In this document: piece after piece, positions 10,879 to 18,260 of the stretch
Layout: the number at the start of each line of letters is the position of its first letter
Position numbering within the stretch: position 1 is the first letter of the stretch
Origin: Skeletonema tropicum
Lineage: Eukaryota; Bacillariophyta; Thalassiosirophyceae; Thalassiosirales; Thalassiosiraceae
Reading direction: 5' to 3'
Length of the DNA: 64,000 nucleotides
Assembly: GCA_037178625.1 (NCBI GenBank)
Contig: CM074128.1
Span: 1,550,001-1,614,000, forward strand
Program-made: the position numbers and the translations under genes
The notes under the pieces: generated by a model
What the model was told of the DNA's origin: nothing
What the model saw: the letters and a program-made list of their open reading frames with translations, nothing else
Databases searched by the model: none

Positions 10879-11228
10879 TTAGTAGGAGTCCGATAGCCGT
10901 GAACTCTTTCATTGTACAGAACGTTTGAGCCAAAGAAGTGTTTTAGACCCAATGTATTTAAGAGTTGCTTATGTCTGTGTCAAAAATATTTGAACTATTA
11001 TCTTCTCTAGACTGTGCACAACCCTTACACTTGACATTAATACTTATGCTTTCTTCATGCGAAAAACTTTCATTACAAATGGCCCGGTGTTACGTTTGAT
11101 CACCCACCTACATACAAAGCCTTTTCATCCCCTTCAGGATGATGTGAACACTTTGCCAGGGCTATCCCAACTTCTTGATCCCATCATCAATTTTGGTATT
11201 TTGGGCCACCTACCCACCAGGTGTCTTC
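10879..11228. other. intergenic, 3' of P450
   Basis: No gene seen. It starts with the P450 3' UTR (A/T-rich, GTATTTAAG near 10953). The remainder is unique-looking sequence leading into the foldback repeat. Confidence 0.35.
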
Positions 11229-11440
11229 AGACCCGTTACATACTATATACAATTTTGCTTGTATTTTGCCTTGTATTTTGCCCTGTATTAGGCGATTTTT
11301 TTGGCGACGTGTAACACTTTGTTACACCCTGTTAAAAATACCAAGAAATACAAGCGAATATATACCAGAAAAAATAGGGTGGCAAATCGCCTCCTATTTT
11401 TCCTGGTATTTCAAAATCTTGCTTGGTATTTCACCCTGGT
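11229..11440. repeat. palindromic foldback repeat, related relic at 16.9-17.1 kb
   Basis: Centred on a perfect hairpin, GTGTAACA (11309-11316), 3-nt loop, TGTTACAC (11320-11327). Arms outside it also pair: AGGCGATTT at 11290-11298 with AAATCGCCT at 11384-11392, and CTTGTATTTTGCC...TGTATTTTG on the left with AAAATACCAAGAAATACAAG on the right. The left end AGACCCGTTACATACTA...CAATTTTGC (11229-11258) reappears inverted at 17056-17081, so this is a dispersed element family. No ORF of note. Probably a MITE. Confidence 0.5.
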
Positions 11441-11593
11441 CCAGCGGCTTCTTAAGGTCTCTTCGCCTTTTACCATTTCCCCTCATAATTATATGTGATT
11501 ATTTGTTACCTACAAGTACTACCTACCAAAACACATCACCAAACCATTTTTGTTAGCCACTCATCACGCAAAATCCACAAAATTCATCGCCAC
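11441..11593. other. spacer between foldback repeat and RNA-like units
   Basis: Short A/T- and C-rich spacer (CATCACCAAACC, CACAAAATTC). If the following units are transcribed, their promoter would be here. No recognised Pol III A or B box was found. Confidence 0.25.
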
Positions 11594-11765
11594 CATGGCG
11601 ATACTTCGCCGCACGCTAGTACCTCAGGGAGTGGTCGGCTACCCGGATCGATCATGCTAAATCGTCTCTAAATCGTCTTTAGAATCGATTTAGGCCAGTC
11701 GATCCGGGTACACAGTCAATATTGAGAGAGCTAGAGAGTGTTTTCAGCAGCAGTGTCGTGTGTTG
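11594..11765. ncRNA. candidate structured ncRNA, unit 1 of a tandem pair
   Basis: Aligns without gaps with the unit 362 bp downstream over about 165 nt. Conserved blocks: CTAGTACCTCAGGRAGTGGT (from 11616) and a 25-nt identical block at 11741-11765 beginning TTTTCAGCAGCAG. Predicted helices in this copy: P1 ACUUC (11603-11607)/GGAGU (11628-11632); P2 a perfect 12-bp stem, 11640-11651 with 11699-11710 (UACCCGGAUCGA/UCGAUCCGGGUA); P3 CUAAAUCG (11657-11664)/CGAUUUAG (11686-11693). P2 occupies the same columns in unit 2 but with mostly different bases that still pair. That argues for RNA structure, not DNA homology alone. Strand is unknown because the stem is symmetrical. It matches no U snRNA, U3, SRP or RNase P consensus that I know. 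Confidence 0.5.
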
Positions 11766-11956
11766 TGGAAACCAATGGGGTCAACAGTACCGACGCTCTT
11801 TCTAGGTGAATTTCTTCATCGACGGTGCCGAGAGCACGTCCTACCGGTGAATGATTTGTAACATGGGATCTCCGCGGCCAAAGAGACGTACCGCTACCCT
11901 GATCCGCTTCGAGAACTCCTTCGACACGGAGATGTGTCATGTCTGAAATAAATATC

Positions 11957-12127
11957 ATATCGCCACTTCAACATGCGCTAGTACCTCAGGAAGTGGTGAA
12001 TTACATGGACTTGACACATTAAACCGTCTCCTATGCTTCTTTTGAATCGATTAGACCCATCAAGTCCATCTAATTTGTAAGAATTGAGCGATGTAGAGAA
12101 TATTTTCAGCAGCAGTGTCGTGTGTTG
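11957..12127. ncRNA. candidate structured ncRNA, unit 2 of a tandem pair
   Basis: Second unit, period 362 bp. P1 is a perfect 7-bp stem, CCACUUC (11963-11969)/GAAGUGG (11990-11996). P2 pairs 12002-12013 with 12061-12072 in 11 of 12 columns (one C-C mismatch), and AAUUACAUGGACUUGA pairs onward to position 12075. Compared with unit 1, six P2 columns changed on both sides while keeping a Watson-Crick pair. P3 is only partly kept (6 of 8). The distal identical block is at 12103-12127. Similarity fades afterwards, with short matches to about 12210 (AGTGCCGATAGC resembles GGTGCCGAGAGC of the first unit), so the duplicated segment is longer than the structured part. Confidence 0.5.
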
Positions 12128-12837
12128 AGTAAAAAAAGATCTTGCTGTGGATTGTCACCCTCTAGACCAACGCCTACCTCAAGAGCAGTGCCGATAGCGC
12201 ATCCATCATGCGATCATCATCACCGAAATGGAAAAGGGCAATAGTAACATCAACAGAGTCAATCGTAGTTATCTACTTGATGCATATCATAAATTAGAAT
12301 TAAGATGCTGCAGCGAGGGGTGGTCGGTTTACTCAACAATCAACAACAGGCATCCTTGATGAATTCGTCACTTTATGTGCTTGTGTTAGCATCTGTTGTT
12401 ATCACAGGGAAAGACCCCCAGAAAGACAATAAATATTATAGACGTAGGTGAGATTGTATAGTGCATCCATTAACAAGTTGTGCCGTCAAGAGAATCTAGC
12501 TCCAGCGACAAAGCCAGAGAGGCATATGTTTTAGAAGATGGAAGAGCTCAATAGAGTGTTGAGTCTTTATCGTGACTTCATGTTATTGCAAAAACGATTC
12601 ATTACACATGGTTACAAAATAATGTTCATTAGTATGGTATTAATAATGTAATCAAAGGTTGTACCCAAGAGGTTGGTTAACGGTTACAATGACTTAGACA
12701 CTGGAATCTCACACACTCTTATTCCATGGTATGAAAGACGATGGCTGTTAATGGTACTGTTTTGCACTCTCGTACATATTATCATGCTGCGTGGGTGTCA
12801 AGGGACGGAAGTGACGGAAGTCATGGTGAAAAGTAGT
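12128..12837. other. intergenic, no gene recognised
   Basis: About 700 bp. The first 80-100 bp is the weakly conserved tail of the 362-bp duplication. The rest is A/T-rich with many stops in all frames. No tRNA-like cloverleaf or other feature was seen. Confidence 0.35.
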
Positions 12838-13125
12838 TCATTGTAGCTCATCTATGTAGTCTGCCCTCGGGGGCATCGACCAGTAGACGTAGATTTGTTT
12901 ACGCTTGTCATTGTGGTTGATGCTTAGCGTAGCACCTATGAGCCTTTGCTCTACGAGTTTACGAAGATAGGATTCTGAGAATGGTGATTCCCGCAAATTG
13001 TTCAAAATTCCGAAAATTAGAAAAATTGCGGGAGACTTGCACAGAAACTGATCGAAGGAGAATTCTGTGCCGAACGCCAAAAGCTCACTTCTCAATGCGA
13101 GCAGTGAGCTCTTCGATGATGCCAT
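12838..13125 (-). CDS. hypothetical small protein
   Basis: 95 aa, true ATG at 13125. The C-terminal half (YLRKLVEQRLIGATLSINH, then KRKQIYVYW) looks like a compact helix plus two strands, as in a small winged-helix or similar fold. The N-terminus is helical. I do not recognise the family. The middle (SPAIFLIFGILNN) is encoded by an A/T-rich palindromic stretch (12988-13036, TTCCCGCAAATT...AATTGCGGGAG) that could be a hairpin insertion or an unrecognised intron. The locus lies in the repeat-rich zone, so this may be a gene remnant. Confidence 0.35.
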   Translation of the reverse strand: MASSKSSLLALRSELLAFGTEFSFDQFLCKSPAIFLIFGILNNLRESPFSESYLRKLVEQRLIGATLSINHNDKRKQIYVYWSMPPRADYIDELQ

Positions 13126-13334
13126 TGTGCTTTGCTAATAAAATCAACGCAATCGACAACGGCAACATTTGTTTTCGAGAAGGTAAATAACTATTCATCG
13201 GTCTTTATCCATTGTCAGTTTTCGAGGACCATGCGACTTTCCAATCTCAACGGACGGACCAAAATTCTGACGAGGACGTTTCAAAAATTCCCCAGTGACA
13301 CGGGGTGGATCGATCAAATAATAATATCATTGGT

Positions 13335-13645
13335 TTCCCCTCAGAGGCACCAATTGTCTGGATTCCCTTTAAGGCACCAGTACACCTTCAATCGACTTCG
13401 CCTTCGGCAGTCCTCGCCACCATCTCTCCGATGCTGTGTGCTCCCAATCGGTCTCCCCTTTTGGAATCCTCTGGTCTCCCCACGAGTTTCAATCACCCAT
13501 CACTCCGATGTCGCGTGTGTATCAATTGGTTTCCCCTCTTGAACAATCTGGTTTCCCCACGAGTGTCGAATTATTCAATTCCATGGCTCGAATTATTCAA
13601 TTCCATGGCTCGAATGACTTACTAATTGGTTTCCCCATTTTGGTA
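13335..13645. repeat. degenerate tandem repeats (GGTTTCCCC units and a 22-bp duplication)
   Basis: The motif [AT]GG[TA]TTCCCC or GGTCTCCCC recurs at least six times between 13335 and 13640. Two neighbouring units of roughly 85-95 bp share CTCCGATG, CAATYGGTYTCCCCT, TCTGGTYTCCCCACGAGT. A perfect 22-bp tandem duplication lies at 13566-13587 and 13588-13609 (TCGAATTATTC...CATGGC). Open frames through here are a by-product of the repetition. Confidence 0.6.
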
Positions 13646-13710
13646 CAATCAACATGATCTCTAACAAATTCAATATCTTCTTTTAAACTATTCATTAACA
13701 CAGTTACAGA

Positions 13711-14139
13711 ATGTCTCGATCCACCAAGTTCACTCAGTCCAATGCTGCGCCAAGCAATTTTGATCTATCAGACCCTACATCTTTTTCATTTTCAAGAACT
13801 CAGTTGATTGAGCAGCTAAAATCGGATGGCGTGGCTTCTATTACGGTTGTGTCCGCTCAAGGAAGACTCACTTCATTGTACAGCCCCCTCGTTATTACGG
13901 ACGAGCACAACAACGATTATGCGATACAAGGAAATCTGAGCGACAACACGTCGAGTCCAAAATTTGGTCAAATTGATCTGGCCGAACTTGGTCATGTTGT
14001 TTCCTTCACCGCTAAGAAGCCCCCATTTTTTTCCACCGGAAATAGGGTCTCAGGTGTGAAGGTCAAAGGAGCCAAGACATTCAAAGGAAGTCCTTTCGCT
14101 CGAACCGCAAGTTTCTCTAAAATGGAGACAAAAAGGTAA
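13711..14139 (+). CDS. hypothetical basic protein
   Basis: 142 aa with an ATG at 13711 preceded by an A-rich leader. The sequence has a plausible folded core of beta strands (VASITVVSAQGRLTSLYSPLVITDE, split around 45-70) and a basic, Ser/Lys-rich C-terminus (VKVKGAKTFKGSPFARTASFSK). It ends 43 bp before the left end of the hAT-like element. No family was recognised. It could be a host gene or an orphan belonging to the accessory region. Confidence 0.4.
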   Translation: MSRSTKFTQSNAAPSNFDLSDPTSFSFSRTQLIEQLKSDGVASITVVSAQGRLTSLYSPLVITDEHNNDYAIQGNLSDNTSSPKFGQIDLAELGHVVSFTAKKPPFFSTGNRVSGVKVKGAKTFKGSPFARTASFSKMETKR

Positions 14140-14182
14140 AACAGAAAAAAGATGTTATGTGATTTTTGAGCCGCCCATCTAC

Positions 14183-15623
14183 AATTGACCTTTCCACGGC
14201 AGCCCCCTTTCATCCCTCATCTTCTTTTTCCCCTATTCTGTGGAAATCTGTGGATGCAACTCGATTTTTTCACAATTTTGTTAGAGATTTTAGTTAGAGA
14301 GCAGCTCTCATGGCCAAAATTAAGTTTCAGGAAGATGATTAGTATGCATTTCCAGTAGTACCATCCTTTCGTCGACTATATTGTCGACTCTATACATATG
14401 TTGGCTGGCCGAAAATTCCATTTCCCCGCTGAGAAATGCATGTGAGAGTACACTGGCTTTTTGCTAGCGTAATGGAATTTCAAAAGGGTGAAATTTCACT
14501 ACTGCAACTTTCGTGAAATTTACAGGGTGAAAGTTGCACCAATTTTGGCCAACAATGAAATTTCACAAAAATTCTGGCGCGAACGGATGGTACTGAACCA
14601 ACACGTAGCACAAAAATAACCTAAGACCCTTCATTCCACCAACCACCAAACCCCAAAGAACACCACGCACCATCCAGATGATGAGTTTGTCAACTCAGCG
14701 GAGGAGAGTTAAAAAGGATTTTGAGGACTTTGATACTCAAAACAATGACTGGTTTCATTCTTTTGACGTTCCACTTCCATCGCTTCCATCTTTGGAACAG
14801 CTGCAACAGAACAACAAGTCTTTTAGTATCAAAAATGTGGTACAGTATGTGGAATCAACTGGTGCTATTTCTGGTCGCATCACGTGGTTTGAATGTTATG
14901 CAGGATCATCTGACTTCTATCGATTGGTTGCTAAGCCTCTAATGTCTATGGGAACTGTCGGATCGATGGATTGTGAGCGTAGGGCCAAACCTCTGAAGAA
15001 CAGCATTCTTGTGAAGGATAGGAATAGGATGAAGGATCCAACTGGTGTTGCACTTCTTCGAGGGAAGGAAAACCTCCGTCATATCATGGATGCGAAGAAG
15101 ATGCTTGGAAAGAAGCTTGCTGACAGTCTCTCTTAGAGTGATGTGTTGACTGCAGAGTGCAAAGTATTACGACTATCTCAGGATAAGCTAGAGTGAAATT
15201 TAATCCCTTGAAATTTCTGAAATTTCTGAAATTTCAACCTGCAATTTTCAACCCCCTCCAAAAATGGTGAAATTCCATTACGCTACTTTTTGCTGTGTAA
15301 AAAACTTTGGCCATCAGCCATCAAAGCTAGTACCAAGCTAGAGAGCACCTTCACATGCATATCTCGACGAAAATATACGCTTTCAATACCTACCCAGCAC
15401 AGTATATACTCACATAATAGTCACCTAAAGGATAGTGTCTCGGGGCTAGCATGTAAACCACTTCCCTGAAACTTAATTTTCGCCTTGAGAGCTGCTCTCT
15501 AACTAAAATCTCTAACAAAATTGTGAAAAAATCGAGTTGCATCCACAGATTTCCACAGAATAGGGGAAAAAGTAGATGAGACTGCTTAGCCCACTGGGCG
15601 TGCCCACTGTGGAAAGGTCAATA
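14183..15623. mobile_element. hAT-like DNA element with long terminal inverted repeats
   Basis: Bounded by 8-bp direct repeats, CCATCTAC (14175-14182) and CCATCTAT (15624-15631), 7 of 8 identical, which is the hAT target-duplication length. Terminal inverted sequence includes ATTGACCTTTCCAC (14184-14197 against 15609-15622), then a perfect 87-bp inverted repeat, 14224-14310 against 15486-15572. Weaker inverted similarity continues inward to about 14500/15200, including TAGCGTAATGGAATTTCA, next to arrays of GTGAAATTT/GAAATTTC. The centre holds one ORF (14678-15136) resembling the C-terminal dimerization region of hAT transposases. At 1,441 bp it is probably a non-autonomous deletion derivative. 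The identity of the 87-bp arms suggests a fairly recent insertion or gene conversion. Confidence 0.7.
14678..15136 (+). CDS. hAT transposase C-terminal-like fragment
   Basis: 152 aa, ATG at 14678, inside the element described above. The pattern W...LVAKPLMSMGTVGSMDCERRAKPLKNSI, then RNRMKDPTGVALLRGKENLRHI, parallels the hAT dimerization motif (small residues, then ER...FS, then R-N-R-L and a helix). The upstream DDE catalytic domain is absent, so the protein cannot be a full transposase. It may be a decayed copy or a regulator that dimerises with an active enzyme. The reading frame is intact and begins with two Met codons. Confidence 0.45.
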   Translation: MMSLSTQRRRVKKDFEDFDTQNNDWFHSFDVPLPSLPSLEQLQQNNKSFSIKNVVQYVESTGAISGRITWFECYAGSSDFYRLVAKPLMSMGTVGSMDCERRAKPLKNSILVKDRNRMKDPTGVALLRGKENLRHIMDAKKMLGKKLADSLS

Positions 15624-15639
15624 CCATCTATATACCGCA

Positions 15640-15876
15640 TCGTCACCACCACCACCACAGCGGCAAACCATGGTATTATCGGACCGATACTTACCACAAT
15701 GAACACGATAAACAACATGCTGTTTATGCCAAGTTTTCAAGCAGATTCCGATTCTGTAAGCGGCGGCGGCCGAATCTAACTCGTTGTGATGGTATACGGC
15801 TCTAACCGACGCAGCCATGAAATTTGCACAAGCCGGGCAACATCATGACATATTCATATTTAATACATTTCGGTTA
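15640..15876. other. intergenic between hAT-like element and tandem repeat
   Basis: Contains a short CACCACCACCAC run (15647-15659). Otherwise no feature was seen. Confidence 0.3.
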
Positions 15877-16232
15877 TTTAATAGCCATGTCGCATTACAC
15901 ACTCCTTCTATATATTATGATACACGATTATTATTATCCGTTTTACTAATTACATGCCAATTGCACTTAATAATGGAGTAGTAAGCCGAATCATCCGCTG
16001 TTGTTTTGATGCCATCCGGTAGGAATAGTGTTGTTAGCAGTCATATCGCAGTCATCTAATAGCCATGTTGCATTACAAACTCTTTCCACATATTATGATA
16101 ATCGATTGTTATTATCTTTTTTATTTATTACGTGCCGAATACATGTATTAATTGAGTTGTAGGTCGAATTGTTCGCTGTTGTATTGATGCCACCCGGTAG
16201 GAAAGATGTTGTTAGCAGGCATATGATACCCT
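15877..16232. repeat. 178-bp tandem duplication
   Basis: Two diverged copies with a constant period of 178 bp: ATAGCCATGTCGCATTAC at 15881 and ATAGCCATGTTGCATTAC at 16059; GCCATCCGGTAGGAA at 16011 and GCCACCCGGTAGGAA at 16189; TGTTGTTAGCAG shared at the ends. Internal GATAAT...ATTATC (near 16096) forms a hairpin in copy 2 but is weaker in copy 1. No coding potential. Function unknown. Confidence 0.6.
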
Positions 16233-17332
16233 GGAACCACTGTATAACGCCGCAACAGATGGCTATTGGTATTATGTGGTGAAAGGGTCCCCATCTTACC
16301 GAGTAAATGTACTCAATATCACTTCAACTGACCGTGTATGTGAAGGCATTTGGCTCCCTTATTTTTACTCAATGAAATGATATCCCAACTAGTCTAATAT
16401 TGTTGTAGCCACAATGAAATAGAGAAACCTGGTCCAACAGTGTTGATTGCTCTATAATATTCATCATCTCACTGACTGTTGGCACCCTTTCATTACCTTT
16501 TCTGTCAGAAATATGCATCCTCCTTTTTGATGTTTTTTGTGGAAAGAATCAATTTTCATCACCTACATTCCCCATGCCACTACGCGTCAGAGAACGCCCA
16601 GACACACTCTAGAGGGGAATGATCAACGCTTAAAAATATATAGTTGGCGTCTGCAAAACATTTCGGTGGAAGAGCAGCTCCAACTATTCATCTGAAGACC
16701 ATAATGGAAGCGCATAACTACATGCCATTTTCCGGCACCTCTACTTTGGTGTCATGATATGTAGCAATGGCACCGGCCGAAAAAGAATTGAGGGTGCCTC
16801 TCCACAGAGAAGCTATTCGAGAGTGAGTTTCTGCAGTGGGGACGTCTAAATTTATGTTTAGGTAGTGTATTATGGTGTCGGCAAGTAGGGGGTGGAGGTG
16901 CACCATGGTGATGAACGATGGGCGATGGCTGGGTCAAAATCCAAAATACCAGCAGAAAATCGGTAGTCTGCAGAGACAAATCTATAAGGAAAAGAGAGAA
17001 GGAATTCAGATATTCTACACAAACACCGAGAAAAAAATACCAGCAGAAATACCAGGCAAGATTGTAGTATGTAACGGGTCTCATTCACGAAGTCTTGTCA
17101 CGAAGAGGCGAAATCATTTTAGAGAGTGAAGAGATAATGGAGTCATTACGACACAAGTTGAGATGCGAACCCGAGGCTTAGATGCCCAAGAGAGAAGATA
17201 CTCCTACTTTTACTGCGTGGGCCGATGATGCGAATGAGATGCTCCTCACTATGTAAGTACTTACTGTTACTTCGGGCCAAAAAATCATCGTTCTTTTATC
17301 GCATAAGTAGCTTTCATAATACTTAGATAATC
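16233..17332. other. intergenic with repeat relics
   Basis: No gene supported. Segment 17056-17081 is an inverted copy of the end of the 11.2 kb foldback repeat. AATACCAGCAGAAA occurs at about 16944 and 17036 as a direct repeat in the same relic. Open frames on the minus strand at 16718-17088 lie within this repeat and look non-coding. The last 100 bp is the presumed promoter of the START-domain gene. Confidence 0.45.
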
Positions 17333-18178
17333 ATGGTTGTTAATCACTACTTCTCACTAATTCCGCTAGCGGTGGCTGTCTTCCTCTATTGCGTCGTCAC
17401 ACCTCCAGCAAGATGGTGCAAAAATACAAGAGGAGGATTGCTTGGCGAAGAATACATTCAATCAAAGCAAGACGCATTCAAATTTGCGAGAAGGGCAGTC
17501 GAAGAAGGGTACTCCATATGGGATGAACCATCGGCAAACTGGGAGACAATGTTCAAGGCCGCCAACAACAAGCTACACGTAGAATCGCGAAGAATCACCG
17601 AAGGACCCTTTGCAACGAGTGGTATCTTCGTAACAAGGGCTACTGGAACAATTCTTGGTGCTGATGCCGACGCAGTATACGATCATTTCATTAGACCCGA
17701 AGGGCTGCTTCTCCTAGATCCAACAATGGATGTCGTTGAGGCTGCAAGGTACATTGAGCGGTATACGAAGAATAAGGATACTTACGTGGATGTTCACAAG
17801 TCCTTCAATCCAATGCCACCAGGTGTCACAGATCGGTACCATTTGGTATTGAATGGCTATTATAAAAAGGATCGATACTTCTTTTGCAAGTCGATTGTGC
17901 ATGATTCTATCCCAGGTGCTTCTCCCTTCTTTCGATTTGAGAACGAAACATCGTCGGCACTACAAACAAATAGAGATGAACATGGTGTAAGGGCAGTCAA
18001 TACGTTCCACTTCCACATCCAACCAACACAGGACAAAAAGGGCGCAATTATCCGAATGGTAAACTATGTCGATTTTCAAATGGGAAGCACCATGATGAAT
18101 TGGTTGATTTCGAAGGCCTTTTTTCCTGGAGTCTACGAAAGAATTGAAGCCATGTTTGGTGAAGCATCTGAGAAATGA
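17333..18178 (+). CDS. START-domain lipid-binding protein
   Basis: Single-exon 281 aa. An N-terminal hydrophobic segment (about residues 7-22, FSLIPLAVAVFLYCVV) is a signal anchor or membrane span. Residues about 95-275 fit the START fold: GIFVTRATGTILGADADAVYDHF (first helix/strand), DPTMDVVEAARYIERY, YVDVHKSFNPMPPGVTDRY, then FHFHIQPT and INYVDFQMGS-like strands, and the C-terminal helix MNWLISKAFFPGVYERI that closes the lipid pocket. START proteins bind sterols, phospholipids or ceramides and move or sense them. Ligand unknown. It converges with the proteasome-like gene (82 bp between stops). Confidence 0.7.
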   Translation: MVVNHYFSLIPLAVAVFLYCVVTPPARWCKNTRGGLLGEEYIQSKQDAFKFARRAVEEGYSIWDEPSANWETMFKAANNKLHVESRRITEGPFATSGIFVTRATGTILGADADAVYDHFIRPEGLLLLDPTMDVVEAARYIERYTKNKDTYVDVHKSFNPMPPGVTDRYHLVLNGYYKKDRYFFCKSIVHDSIPGASPFFRFENETSSALQTNRDEHGVRAVNTFHFHIQPTQDKKGAIIRMVNYVDFQMGSTMMNWLISKAFFPGVYERIEAMFGEASEK

Positions 18179-18260
18179 TACCTTGCAAGTAGGTGTACTT
18201 GTAGCTCAAGCTAAACTTTACGATACCATTTGATGGTATCACCTATTACCGTCCAGAGTG

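Noticed and set aside
11057..11556. Several overlapping plus-strand ORFs of 65-111 codons
   Set aside because: They run through the palindromic foldback repeat and have no protein-like composition.
11731..11958. 75-codon minus-strand ORF between the RNA-like units
   Set aside because: Not conserved in the second unit and begins without supporting context.
11594..12127. H/ACA snoRNA, U snRNA, SRP RNA or tRNA identity for the tandem units
   Set aside because: No conserved ACA box, Sm site, Alu-domain or T-loop pattern is shared by both copies. Left as unclassified structured RNA.
13335..13645. CRISPR-like array
   Set aside because: Repeats are degenerate and unequal in length, the genome is eukaryotic and there are no cas genes.
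16718..17088. Minus-strand ORFs of 62-110 codons
   Set aside because: They lie in the relic of the foldback repeat. Hydrophobic translations come from T-rich repeat sequence.
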